A DNA stretch of 64,000 bases. Origin: an uncultured bacterium (GTDB lineage: Bacteria; Cyanobacteriota; Vampirovibrionia; Gastranaerophilales; Gastranaerophilaceae). The notes beneath the pieces are model-generated. The model was not told the DNA's origin. It made no database searches and saw only the letters and a program-made list of their open reading frames with translations. The DNA lies in assembly GCA_949290355.1 (NCBI GenBank), contig CASERN010000011.1, positions 733,865 to 797,864 of the forward strand, in the 5' to 3' direction. Positions 25,831-33,898 of the stretch are shown piece after piece (within the stretch, counting starts at the first letter, position 1; each line of letters opens with the position of its first letter). The position numbers and the translations under genes are program-made.

Positions 25831-25836
25831 ATTTAG

Positions 25837-25870
25837 TAAAAGAGGCTATAAATAACTATAGCCTCTTTTA
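25837..25870. terminator. Terminator after pyk (usable from both sides)
   Basis: A perfect 14-bp stem, TAAAAGAGGCTATA and its complement, with a 6-base loop and T-rich flanks, lies 34 bp past the pyk stop. Confidence 0.85.
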
Positions 25871-25904
25871 TAATAAATAATGTGTTTGATAATTTATTAT
25901 TTAA

Positions 25905-27365
25905 TTATTTATTTTCTTTGTCTTGTCTTGCAAGTTTTCCAATTTCATGAATTTTAATAAAGTTTGTACCACCAACAAGCAGTTCTGGAACAGAACCTGT
26001 TACTAATACTAAATCTCCATCTTTAAGATCCATGTTCTTTATTATATAAGCATCCATTTGTTTTAATGATTCTCTGTCTATAGAAGCATCAAAGTCAACA
26101 AAGAATGGGAAAACACCTCTGTATAATTTTACATCTCTACAAGTGTGTTTGCATGGACAACAAGCAAAAATAGGTATGCTAAGTTTTACTTCTGCTAACA
26201 TTGCAGCTGTAAAACCACTACCTGTTAATGCAATAACTGCTTTAACATTCATTTTTCTTGCCATATCTGCAATAGACATACCGATAGCCATTGCTTGAGA
26301 ATCTTTTTCTTCTTCAATCATTTTACGAGGGAATTTATTTTTTCTCATAAATGGAGATTCTTCTACATTGTCTGCAATCTTTTTCATCATAGCAACAGCT
26401 TCTACAGGATAAGCACCAGCTGCAGTTTCGCCTGATAACATAATTGCATCTGTACCGTCAAGAATAGCATTTGCTACGTCAGAAGTCTCCGCACGAGTTG
26501 GAATTGGATTTTCAATCATACTATCAAGCATTTGTGTCGCAACGATAACAACTTTTCTTTTTGAGTTAGCTTTTCTAATAATAGTTTTTTGAACAATAGG
26601 TACTTTTTCATTTGAAATTTCTATACCTAAATCTCCCCTTGCAACCATAATACCGTCAGATACTTCAATTATTGCATCAATATTATTGACTGCTTGAGGT
26701 TTTTCAATTTTAGAAATAATTTTCGCAGTTGTATTACCATGTCCTTTTAGTAACTCCCTAAGTTTTACTATATCAGAAGCTTCTCTAACAAAAGATAGTC
26801 CAAGGTAGTCAATATCGTTATGTGCTGCAAATTCGACAAATTTTAGGTCTCTTTCTGTAAGTACATCTAAACTTCCTTGAGATCCTGGTATATTAATACC
26901 TTTTCTTTGTTTTAAAAGTCCATCTGTTAGAACTTCTGCGAAAATAACTTTATCTTCAACTTTTTTTACTTCTAATTGAATTTTACCATCATCAATCATG
27001 ATTTTTTCGCCTGGTGTAACATCATCAGCCATTCCTTTGTAATCAACTGGTAAAATGTCTCCTGTGATTTCTTGTTGGTGGCGGAATTTAAGAATTTGTC
27101 CTTTTTTTATTTCTATAGATTCAGGTAAGTTTCCTATTCTGATTTTAGGACCTTGTAAATCTAGTAAAACAGGGATTAAAGTTTTTTCTTCTTTTTCAAT
27201 TTCTCTTATGTAAGACAAATTTGTCTTATGCATTTCAACATCACCATGTGAAGAGTTTAATCTAAACATGGTAACTCCAGCATGGAAAAGTTCTCTGATT
27301 TTTTCTTTTGTGGATGTTGCAGGCCCAAGTGTTGCAACAATTTTCGTCATAGTGTAATTATCCAT
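25905..27365 (-). CDS. pyk: Pyruvate kinase
   Basis: It makes pyruvate and ATP from phosphoenolpyruvate. Visible are KIVATLGPAT at the N-terminus, MFRLNSSHG, the metal/substrate segment ISKIEKPQAVNNID, and the signature MVARGDLGIEI. Also present are ATQMLDSMIENPIPTRAE and the C-terminal domain from about residue 350. The 486-residue length fits the bacterial form without an extra PEP-utiliser domain. AAAGGAAG precedes the ATG. It is divergent from the SLH-protein gene. Confidence 0.97.
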   Translation of the reverse strand: MDNYTMTKIVATLGPATSTKEKIRELFHAGVTMFRLNSSHGDVEMHKTNLSYIREIEKEEKTLIPVLLDLQGPKIRIGNLPESIEIKKGQILKFRHQQEITGDILPVDYKGMADDVTPGEKIMIDDGKIQLEVKKVEDKVIFAEVLTDGLLKQRKGINIPGSQGSLDVLTERDLKFVEFAAHNDIDYLGLSFVREASDIVKLRELLKGHGNTTAKIISKIEKPQAVNNIDAIIEVSDGIMVARGDLGIEISNEKVPIVQKTIIRKANSKRKVVIVATQMLDSMIENPIPTRAETSDVANAILDGTDAIMLSGETAAGAYPVEAVAMMKKIADNVEESPFMRKNKFPRKMIEEEKDSQAMAIGMSIADMARKMNVKAVIALTGSGFTAAMLAEVKLSIPIFACCPCKHTCRDVKLYRGVFPFFVDFDASIDRESLKQMDAYIIKNMDLKDGDLVLVTGSVPELLVGGTNFIKIHEIGKLARQDKENK

Positions 27366-27412
27366 AATCTTCCTTTCTATTTGGGTTAATAATTTAAATT
27401 TATAATCACATG

Positions 27413-27441
27413 TTTACAAAAATCATTATGTACGTTATAAT
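27413..27441 (+). promoter_or_regulatory. Promoter of the SLH-protein gene
   Basis: TTTACA, 17 bases, TATAAT. It is followed by a GAGGAAG site before the ATG at 27486. Confidence 0.6.
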
Positions 27442-27485
27442 CTTACACGAAAAAGGTTTACTAGTAAATATGAGGAAGTAAGAAA

Positions 27486-28754
27486 ATGAAAAAATTTATT
27501 TCTGCTATTATGGCTATGTCTCTCTTAGCATTTAATGCTATACCAGCTTTAGCCGTTTCAATTAGTGATGTTAGCTCAACTTATTGGGCTAGTAAGGAGA
27601 TTAATGCTGTTGTAGATGCAAATGTTTTGACTCTAACAGGCAGCCGTTTTAATCCAGAAGCTAACATTTCTCGTGTAGATTTCGTTAATGCACTGCTAAA
27701 AGTTTTATCAGATGAAAATTTAAATGTATCAATTGCAAATAAATTTTCAGATGTATCAAAAGACAACGCAAACTATGATAATATTTTGCGTTCTCAACAA
27801 CTAGGGTTAGTTTATGGCTATCCAGATGGAACATTCAAACCATACAATCCTGTTTTAAGATCAGAGGCTCAATCAGTCATTAGTCATATCACAAAAGATA
27901 TGGACGCAGATAAAACTGTATTGAATCAATTTAAAGATGCAGCATCTATTCCAGCATGGGCAAAAAATGTATATGCTAAAACAATTAATTATGGTATATA
28001 TGTAAATTACCCTGATTCAAGAGAATTAAGACCAAATGATAGATTGTCAAGAGCAGAAGCAGCAGTATTGCTTGCAAGATTGAAAGACAAGTTGGACTTA
28101 GTAAAAGCTCAGTATTTAGGAGCAACAAGAGTAGAACATTTGAATGTAACTAAAAAAGCACCTAATAATGAAGTAAAAGTAAATAATATTGAAAGTGTTA
28201 TTGCTCAAGGTAATGTTTTGGTTGTAGCATTTGATGAAAAATTCAAATCTGAAGATCACAAAGCCGGTGATATTGTTACTTTTGTTGCAAATGAAGATAT
28301 CTGTACAGAAGAAGGTACTCTTGTTATTCCTAAAGGATCAAAATTTATTGCGAAGTTAAATGAAGTAAAAGATCCAAAATGGTTTAATAAAAATGCGAGA
28401 GTATATCCTCAATTATGCAAAATAGTTTTACCTAACGGTAAAGAAGTTGCATTTAATGCAAAACCATTTTCTAAAGATTATTCTTTGAAAGAAGGACCTT
28501 GGATGACTACTGGTAAATTAGTTCTATGCACATTAACAGGTGGAGCTGTTGGTACAGGTGCTGGAGTTGGTTTTGCATTTATTCCAAGTCCTGCCAAAGT
28601 AGGTACTGGTGTTGCAATCGGTTTACCTGTTGGTGCTGCTGTTGGTCTAGCTACTGGTTTAGTTACTAAAGGATTAAACTACCATGCAAAAGCAGGTGAA
28701 GAAGTATATGTAATTCTTCTTGATGATGCTGCTGTTACTAAAGTTCAGCAATAA
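27486..28754 (+). CDS. SLH-domain envelope protein with C-terminal glycine-rich segment
   Basis: A signal peptide (residues 1-23, ending NAIPALA) is followed by three SLH repeats at about 24-75, 82-130 and 145-195. Their cores include SDVSSTYWASKEI, YGYPDGTFKPYNPVLRSEAQ and LRPNDRLSRAEAAVLLARL. SLH domains bind pyruvylated wall polymer, and a CsaB-type transferase is encoded at 53613. The second half has a beta-rich domain (VIPKGSKFIAKL), then a Gly/Ala-rich hydrophobic stretch (GGAVGTGAGVGFAF, GLPVGAAVGLATGLV) that may insert in a membrane. The protein probably links outer membrane and wall, which is inference. Confidence 0.9.
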   Translation: MKKFISAIMAMSLLAFNAIPALAVSISDVSSTYWASKEINAVVDANVLTLTGSRFNPEANISRVDFVNALLKVLSDENLNVSIANKFSDVSKDNANYDNILRSQQLGLVYGYPDGTFKPYNPVLRSEAQSVISHITKDMDADKTVLNQFKDAASIPAWAKNVYAKTINYGIYVNYPDSRELRPNDRLSRAEAAVLLARLKDKLDLVKAQYLGATRVEHLNVTKKAPNNEVKVNNIESVIAQGNVLVVAFDEKFKSEDHKAGDIVTFVANEDICTEEGTLVIPKGSKFIAKLNEVKDPKWFNKNARVYPQLCKIVLPNGKEVAFNAKPFSKDYSLKEGPWMTTGKLVLCTLTGGAVGTGAGVGFAFIPSPAKVGTGVAIGLPVGAAVGLATGLVTKGLNYHAKAGEEVYVILLDDAAVTKVQQ

Positions 28755-28775
28755 TTCAATTAAATTAAATTAATA

Positions 28776-28815
28776 AATAAGGGGACTACTTTCGGGTATT
28801 CCCCTTATTATTTTG
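28776..28815 (+). terminator. Terminator after the SLH-protein gene
   Basis: AATAAGGGGA and its complement enclose a 14-base loop and are followed by ATTTT. Confidence 0.8.
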
Positions 28816-28899
28816 GCTATAGTAAACTCCTGTTATAAAGTTTAAAATAAGTTTGGAAATTTTGAATAATGTTTGTAGTTAATTAAATGGGAGTATTTT

Positions 28900-29187
28900 A
28901 TGAAAAATTTATTTTTAACTTTTAGTTTACTTGGTATTATGCTATTTTCGCTTCAGTCTGTATCTCAAGCAGCTCCTTGTCAAATACAATATATAAATCC
29001 TATGCCATCTATATCTTGTAATGACCAATTGCCTTGTCAAAATATGGAAAAAGCGAAACCTGCTTTTAGTTTAAATCCATTTACAGGATTTAAGAATTGC
29101 AACAAATGCAAAGTAAAAAAATGCGATGAGTGTACAAATATTCAAGTATCGCCATGTCCTTCATGTAAAAGAGCGTTTGCAAGATAA
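28900..29187 (+). CDS. Small secreted cysteine-rich protein
   Basis: This 95-residue protein has a signal peptide (residues 1-25, ending SVSQAA). The mature part has nine cysteines, most in the C-terminal half as C-x-x-C pairs (NCNKCKVKKCDEC, then PCPSCKR). They could bind metal or form disulfides in the envelope. A GGGAG site lies before the ATG and a strong terminator follows, so it is a single-gene unit. No family is recognised. Confidence 0.75.
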   Translation: MKNLFLTFSLLGIMLFSLQSVSQAAPCQIQYINPMPSISCNDQLPCQNMEKAKPAFSLNPFTGFKNCNKCKVKKCDECTNIQVSPCPSCKRAFAR

Positions 29188-29200
29188 ATTTTGAACAAAC

Positions 29201-29234
29201 AAAAAAGAACCGATTTTTATCGGTTCTTTTTTTG
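29201..29234 (+). terminator. Terminator after the cysteine-rich protein gene
   Basis: AAAAAGAACCGAT and its complement with a short T-rich loop, then a T run. Confidence 0.9.
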
Positions 29235-29237
29235 TTA

Positions 29238-30071
29238 CTATATATCTATATCGTGTAGTGCTTTAAATATTTTATCCGTTATTTGTTGAATATATTCTTG
29301 AGAAACCATTCCATTTATAACTGCATCTGAAATTTGATATGCAGGCCTGATATACTGCTGTGCTGTTTTGTTTACATCTTGGAACTGTAAATCAGCAGCA
29401 ATACCTGTTTTACCTCTTAAGGCTGCTCTTTTATACCATCTGTCTTTTATAACTTCTAGAGGAGTAAATACGTATACTTTTACATCCATTATATCTCTAA
29501 TGCCTTCATTCAAAACATACAGTCCTTCAGTTAATACAACTTTAGCTGGTTTTTTTAAGTCTCCATCTGGATTTGATACACAAGTTACAAAGTCATATTT
29601 AGGAGATTTAATTTCTTTGCCAGATTTTAGTTTCATTAAGTGCTTTTTCATTAATTCCAAATCAATAGCATCAGGAGTATCAAAACTAAAACCGGTTTTA
29701 AATAATTCTTCATAACTTCCGGCTGCTTTCAATTCTTTAGAAGTATCTTTATAATAATCATCACATCTTATTACAGTATAAATACCCTCTTCTTTTTTCT
29801 TCACGCATGCTTTAATAGTGTTGTCTACAAAAACAGTTTTACCAGAAGCACTTTCTCCAGTAATTCCAATAAGGAAAGTTTTCTTTTTTTCTTGGACAAC
29901 TTTTCTTGCTATATTTAAAATTAAATTTTCAGAAGTTTTTAAAAATAGCGGTTGAACTTGAAGTTTGTCTTCTTCTAGGATCTTTTTTAACGACTCTACA
30001 ATATTTGATATAATCTCCATATCACGTCTGCTTGAATAATAATCATAACTTGTTAGAAAATCTGTAGCCAT
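29238..30071 (-). CDS. Uridine kinase/phosphoribulokinase-family P-loop kinase
   Basis: The P-loop GITGESASGKT is at residues 69-79, followed by the substrate aspartate motif RCDDYYKD and the acceptor region FDTPDAIDLELM. YDFVTCVSNPDG, LTEGLYVL and RWYKRAALRGKTG come next. This is the layout of uridine kinase/PRK-type enzymes that phosphorylate a ribose or similar hydroxyl. The 65-residue N-terminal extension is not part of the kinase core. The exact substrate cannot be read from the sequence. GAGGA precedes the ATG. Confidence 0.82.
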   Translation of the reverse strand: MATDFLTSYDYYSSRRDMEIISNIVESLKKILEEDKLQVQPLFLKTSENLILNIARKVVQEKKKTFLIGITGESASGKTVFVDNTIKACVKKKEEGIYTVIRCDDYYKDTSKELKAAGSYEELFKTGFSFDTPDAIDLELMKKHLMKLKSGKEIKSPKYDFVTCVSNPDGDLKKPAKVVLTEGLYVLNEGIRDIMDVKVYVFTPLEVIKDRWYKRAALRGKTGIAADLQFQDVNKTAQQYIRPAYQISDAVINGMVSQEYIQQITDKIFKALHDIDI

Positions 30072-30223
30072 TCTGTTTCCTCTATATATATTCTAACATT
30101 TTACATTAAAGTAATTTTATTTTGTAGGAATAATAAATTTTGTAACAATATTATAAATTTTATTAAAGATTGTTCAAAAAGTTTCCGTTATGGGAATATG
30201 TGAAGAAAAGAGGAGTATGCACA

Positions 30224-30397
30224 ATGTATCATGATGAAATTTTTGAAAAAGCACTAAAAGATGTAAAAGAAGAAAGCTACAAAGCTTTGAAAAATGAAAT
30301 ATCTTCAATGGAATCTACGATTGAACGTTTTATAAAAAATGTTCTTGAATGTACTTCCAGTAGATCAGAAAGAGATTTTAACGTAAATTCAATTTAA
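30224..30397 (+). CDS. Small hypothetical protein
   Basis: The 57-residue protein reads MYHDEIFEKALKDVKEESYK and continues helical and charged, ending with Ser/Arg-rich residues. I chose the ATG at 30224 because AAGAGGAG lies 8 bases upstream. The same frame opens earlier at 30170 but without a ribosome binding site. It is closed by a terminator. A small helical adaptor or regulator is possible; no family is recognised. Confidence 0.6.
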   Translation: MYHDEIFEKALKDVKEESYKALKNEISSMESTIERFIKNVLECTSSRSERDFNVNSI

Positions 30398-30400
30398 CTT

Positions 30401-30427
30401 AAAAGGCCACAAAATGTGGCCTTTTTT
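30401..30427 (+). terminator. Terminator after the small protein gene
   Basis: AAAAGGCCACA/TGTGGCCTTTT with a 3-base loop and a T run. It overlaps the 3' end of the convergent gene by 2 bp. Confidence 0.92.
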
Positions 30428-31793
30428 ATGCTATTTTAGAGAATGTTGAATTTGTGGAAGCAACTATATTTTCAAGTTTATTAATTATGTCTGTATAATC
30501 TGATTTAACTGTTTTTGTTGGTTCTACAATATTATCAGTTTCTGAAGATATTGTATTTTGAACTTCTGATGTTATATTATTTTGTTTTTCTTCAACTAAT
30601 TTTTGGTAACTATCTATAATACCTTGATCAGAACAACCTTGATCTTTTTCTGCTCTTTCTTCAACTTTTGCTAATAATTTATCTTTTCCTTCATCAGATT
30701 GAGCTGCTTCTTTGGCTAGTTTTCTAGCTTGTTCTTGTTTACTTTTTTCAATTTCTGATTTCCCAACGATGCTTTTAGCTCCTTTTCCTGCTAGCCAACT
30801 GCATAGAACTCCTGTCCCAACACCAATTATTGCACCAATACCTGCTCCAATTGCTGTTCCAACAGGACCGCCAATGCAGGTTCCTATTGCTGCGCCAACT
30901 TTTGCTCCAGCAACTCCTCCAATTTTAGCTCCTATTGCATATCCTGCACCTTCTGCAGCAACAACAGCTACAGTTTTGCCTAATTGTTTTGTCCCTTTGG
31001 CTGCACCTAATTCTTTATATGTATTGTATATTTCTGGAGTTTCCGCAGCTAGTCCTATTGCTGCTGTTGCAAGCCCTCCATTTTTTGCTCCTTTTGAGAT
31101 AATTCTAATTGCCTTATTTGAACTTAGTACACCTTTTTTTATGCTGCCATTTACTGCATTATAACCTGAATATTTTTTCATTCCTGCCCAAATTTTTCCT
31201 CTTTTGGTCGTAGCTTTAATTTCCCCATTTTTTATAGCATTATGAACTTCTAGGTCCGCAGCGGCAATTGCTCTATCAATTTTTTTTAGTTGTTCACTTA
31301 GAGCTTTTCCGGTTAATTTTTGTGTTTTTGCTTGATTGATAAGTTCTTGTGCTTTTTTATAATAATTTGCTTTCTTTGAGTTATTAATCCATTTTTTTCT
31401 TGCTGCTTCTGTTTTTAATGTTCCCCATTGTGAATAATTAGATTTTTGGGGTAACTTCTTTTCTAATTCAAGTATTGAATTGTAATTTGCTTTGTTATTA
31501 ATTGTTTGAAAAATATTTTTATTTTTTAAATAGCTGGTGGCATTTTTTGCTTCATTTCTTTTTGAAATAAGTTCTTGCCAAGCAGATTTATAGTTGTGCT
31601 TATTATTCCACATCCATTTTGGTGTATCCCATAAAAGCCCTTTTGCGCCTTGATAAGCAAGAGGTAAAAACATTAATCCACCTGTAAAAAGTAATTCAGA
31701 TTGTAAATCAGCTGCGTCATTATGATTTACTTCTGCGTTTACTGCATATCCAGCAAGTTTATAGTAGTCTGTATAACTATAGCTATAACTCAT
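30426..31793 (-). CDS. Glycine-zipper protein, unknown function
   Basis: This 455-residue protein has no signal peptide (MSYSYSYTDYYKLAGYAVNA). A basic, helical first half rich in Lys/Asn leads to a long Gly/Ala repeat at about 270-345 (AIGAKIGGVAGAKVGAAIG, GTAIGAGIGAIIGVGTG). This is the glycine-zipper pattern of membrane-inserting proteins. It is followed by SIVGKSEIEKSKQEQARKLA and an acidic, coiled-coil tail. The neighbour at 31911 carries the same zipper-then-GKS-x-x-EK-x-x-x arrangement. An AGAGG site precedes the ATG, and upstream lies a copy of the bipartite AGCAATT element. It may be secreted by a signal-peptide-independent route (inference). Confidence 0.75.
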   Translation of the reverse strand: MSYSYSYTDYYKLAGYAVNAEVNHNDAADLQSELLFTGGLMFLPLAYQGAKGLLWDTPKWMWNNKHNYKSAWQELISKRNEAKNATSYLKNKNIFQTINNKANYNSILELEKKLPQKSNYSQWGTLKTEAARKKWINNSKKANYYKKAQELINQAKTQKLTGKALSEQLKKIDRAIAAADLEVHNAIKNGEIKATTKRGKIWAGMKKYSGYNAVNGSIKKGVLSSNKAIRIISKGAKNGGLATAAIGLAAETPEIYNTYKELGAAKGTKQLGKTVAVVAAEGAGYAIGAKIGGVAGAKVGAAIGTCIGGPVGTAIGAGIGAIIGVGTGVLCSWLAGKGAKSIVGKSEIEKSKQEQARKLAKEAAQSDEGKDKLLAKVEERAEKDQGCSDQGIIDSYQKLVEEKQNNITSEVQNTISSETDNIVEPTKTVKSDYTDIINKLENIVASTNSTFSKIA

Positions 31794-31817
31794 TGTATTT
31801 CCTCTTAAATTCCCCTT

Positions 31818-31852
31818 AATATATATAAAACATTTTTTTATAATTAATTGCT
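31818..31852 (-). promoter_or_regulatory. Bipartite promoter-like element (copy a)
   Basis: On the minus strand AGCAATT is followed after about 11 bases by a TTTTATATATATTA box, 25 bases before the glycine-zipper gene. The spacing is one base shorter than in copies c-f. Confidence 0.45.
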
Positions 31853-31910
31853 TTTTATGTAAAGTTTTGTAATATAAAATACCTGTAAATATTTTACAGG
31901 TACTTTATAT

Positions 31911-32711
31911 TTAGCATTGATAATTTAGTTTGTTTAACCCTGATGCATTTGCCATGAAATCTTGACTCATAGGGTTAGCGTACATATTGTTATATAACAT
32001 ATTTTGATACGCTTGTTGTTGGTTTAAATTTTGGATACCTTTATCTGAAAAATAATTTCCTTGATTGTATTGCGAGTTATATAGCTGTTGCGCCATTAAC
32101 TGTTGTTGATTTAGCAATTCTTGTTGTTTTGCTTCTTCTTCAGCCTTTTTTTCAGAATGGCTTTTCCCAACAACTTTACTTAATAGCCAATCTCCTGCAA
32201 AAGCACCGATTAAGCCGCCTGCTATAGGTATTGGAATAAGAGCTTGACCAATTGCGAATCCTGCAGTGCAACCAGCTAGTCTTACTGTTGATTTGCCTGT
32301 TTCAAGTATGCCACCAACAATACCTTTGTCTTTGAAAGCAGAGAAAATATTCGGCAATTCAAAAGCTGCAGTCATTAGAACTCCTAACAAAGGCATTCTT
32401 TTCCAGAACTGTTTAAATGCAGCTTTTCCTTTAGAAGCTAACTTAGTCTCATTTTTCCATGCAGTTTTTATGTCAGGTAGCAATGTTTTTAATGAATTGC
32501 GTAAGTTGTTCCAGAAAGGAACTTTAGCAGTTCTTTTTTCTGCTTTTATAAAAGCATTGCCTATATTTTGGTGTAAATTATAATAACTGTTTTTACCCTG
32601 CATTACATTAAATCTTTTAGTAGCTTTAATTGTACTAGTTACTGAATCTTGAAATTTAGGGTCAAACAATAATCTGCCGCCAGCTTGTAATACTCTAGTG
32701 ATACTTCCCAT
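31911..32711 (-). CDS. Glycine-zipper protein with Gln-rich tail, unknown function
   Basis: This 266-residue protein lacks a signal peptide. Residues 1-130 are basic and helical (SVTSTIKATKRFNV, then FWNNLRNSLKTLLPDIK). Residues 135-185 form a Gly/Ala-rich membrane-type segment (GCTAGFAIGQALIPIPIAGG, then GAFAGDWLLSKVVGKS). The remainder is Gln/Asn-rich (QQELLNQQQLMAQQLYNSQY). The zipper plus VGKS-x-SEKK junction matches the 455-residue neighbour, so the two are probably distant paralogues. AAAGG precedes the ATG. A weak copy of the bipartite element is upstream. Confidence 0.72.
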   Translation of the reverse strand: MGSITRVLQAGGRLLFDPKFQDSVTSTIKATKRFNVMQGKNSYYNLHQNIGNAFIKAEKRTAKVPFWNNLRNSLKTLLPDIKTAWKNETKLASKGKAAFKQFWKRMPLLGVLMTAAFELPNIFSAFKDKGIVGGILETGKSTVRLAGCTAGFAIGQALIPIPIAGGLIGAFAGDWLLSKVVGKSHSEKKAEEEAKQQELLNQQQLMAQQLYNSQYNQGNYFSDKGIQNLNQQQAYQNMLYNNMYANPMSQDFMANASGLNKLNYQC

Positions 32712-32736
32712 TTTAACTACCTTTTATAACCTTCCT

Positions 32737-32772
32737 TATTTATTTAAAAAATTTATTATTTTATAAATTGCT
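32737..32772 (-). promoter_or_regulatory. Weak bipartite promoter-like element (copy b)
   Basis: AGCAATT is present with the 12-base spacing, but the second box is only AATTTTTTAAATAAATA. Confidence 0.25.
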
Positions 32773-32897
32773 TTTTATTTATTAATTGTTAAAAAATATT
32801 AAGAAATATGAGTTTAATTTTTACATTATATGCTTTGCAAATATTAAGCATAGTTGTATAATAGTTAGCATGGTTTGTTAATTTTATGTGAGGGATA

Positions 32898-33896
32898 ATG
32901 AGAAATATTACTTTGATCAATGGAGATGGAATAGGTCCTGAAATTTCTAATGCAGTATTGAAAATAATTGACGCTGCCGGAGTAAAAATTAATTGGGACA
33001 TACAAACAGCAGGGGCTGATGTTATTGAGAAAGAGGGTACTCCATTGCCCCAAAGAGTAATAGATTCAATAAAAAAAAATAAAGTTGCATTAAAAGCTCC
33101 TGTAACAACACCAATTGGTAAAGGATTTAGATCTGTAAATGTGCAATTAAGGAAAGAGCTTGATTTGTATGCTAATTTAAGACCTTGCAAAAATTTACCA
33201 AGTGTAAAAACAAGATTTGAAAATGTTGATATTGTAGTAATAAGGGAAAATACTGAGGATTTGTATGCTGGAATTGAAAGACAAGTAGATTCTGATACTG
33301 CTGAAAGTATAAAAATTATAACTAGAAAAGCCTCTGAAAGGATTTGTAAATTTGCATTTGATTATGCTGTTAAAAATCATAGAAATGAGGTTTGCGTCGT
33401 TACAAAGGCAAATATAATGAAGCTTTCTGATGGCCTTTTTTTGGAATCTTATAGAAAGATTTCTGAAAATTATCCTATGATTAGAAAAAGGGAAATTCTT
33501 GTTGATAATTTGTGTATGCAATTAGTCCAGAATCCGGAACAATTTGATGTATTAGTTTTACCAAATCTATATGGAGATATTGTGTCTGATTTGTGTGCGG
33601 GGCTGATAGGAGGACTTGGTGTTGCTCAGGGGGCAAATATCGGTTCGGATTATGCTGTATTTGAGCCAGTACATGGATCTGCTCCTGATATCAAAGGTCT
33701 AAACAAGGCTAATCCTACTGCTCTTTTGTTGTCAGCAATAGACTTGTTAAAATATATTGGAGAATTAAATGTTGCCGATAAGATAAATAATGCATTATTT
33801 ACAACATTAAAACAAGGAATATCTACTCAAGATTTGGGAGGTTATGCAACAACAAACGAGTTTGCTGATGCTATAATTCAAAATCTAAAACTATAA
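32898..33896 (+). CDS. NAD-type isocitrate dehydrogenase (short form)
   Basis: This 332-residue member of the isocitrate/isopropylmalate dehydrogenase family has LINGDGIGPEIS at the N-terminus and SVNVQLRKELDLYANLRP for substrate binding. RENTEDLYAGIE is typical of isocitrate rather than isopropylmalate enzymes. LPNLYGDIVSDLCAGLIGG is the metal site, and FEPVHGSAPDIKG the cofactor site. It converts isocitrate to 2-oxoglutarate. The next gene is on the opposite strand and ends 3 bp away. No other TCA-cycle gene is near. GAGGG precedes the ATG. Confidence 0.9.
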   Translation: MRNITLINGDGIGPEISNAVLKIIDAAGVKINWDIQTAGADVIEKEGTPLPQRVIDSIKKNKVALKAPVTTPIGKGFRSVNVQLRKELDLYANLRPCKNLPSVKTRFENVDIVVIRENTEDLYAGIERQVDSDTAESIKIITRKASERICKFAFDYAVKNHRNEVCVVTKANIMKLSDGLFLESYRKISENYPMIRKREILVDNLCMQLVQNPEQFDVLVLPNLYGDIVSDLCAGLIGGLGVAQGANIGSDYAVFEPVHGSAPDIKGLNKANPTALLLSAIDLLKYIGELNVADKINNALFTTLKQGISTQDLGGYATTNEFADAIIQNLKL

Positions 33897-33898
33897 TA

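Larger units (their letters stand above)
25706..25832 (+). ncRNA. Candidate small RNA or short mRNA of about 125 nt
   Basis: The unit has a promoter-like element upstream and a terminator hairpin at its end, but no ORF above 20 codons. It contains the C-rich pieces TTCCTATTCCTACCTTCCTA and CACCTCCTT, the latter matching the anti-Shine-Dalgarno end of 16S rRNA. These could pair with ribosome binding sites. Inside it lies a 17-codon ORF. The 331-bp gap between genes holds nothing else. Confidence 0.4.

Noticed and set aside
30712-31164. Pro/Ala-rich 150-residue frame on the plus strand
   Set aside because: It is the antisense shadow of the glycine-zipper repeat (Gly and Ala codons read backwards give Pro and Ala-type codons), without a ribosome binding site.
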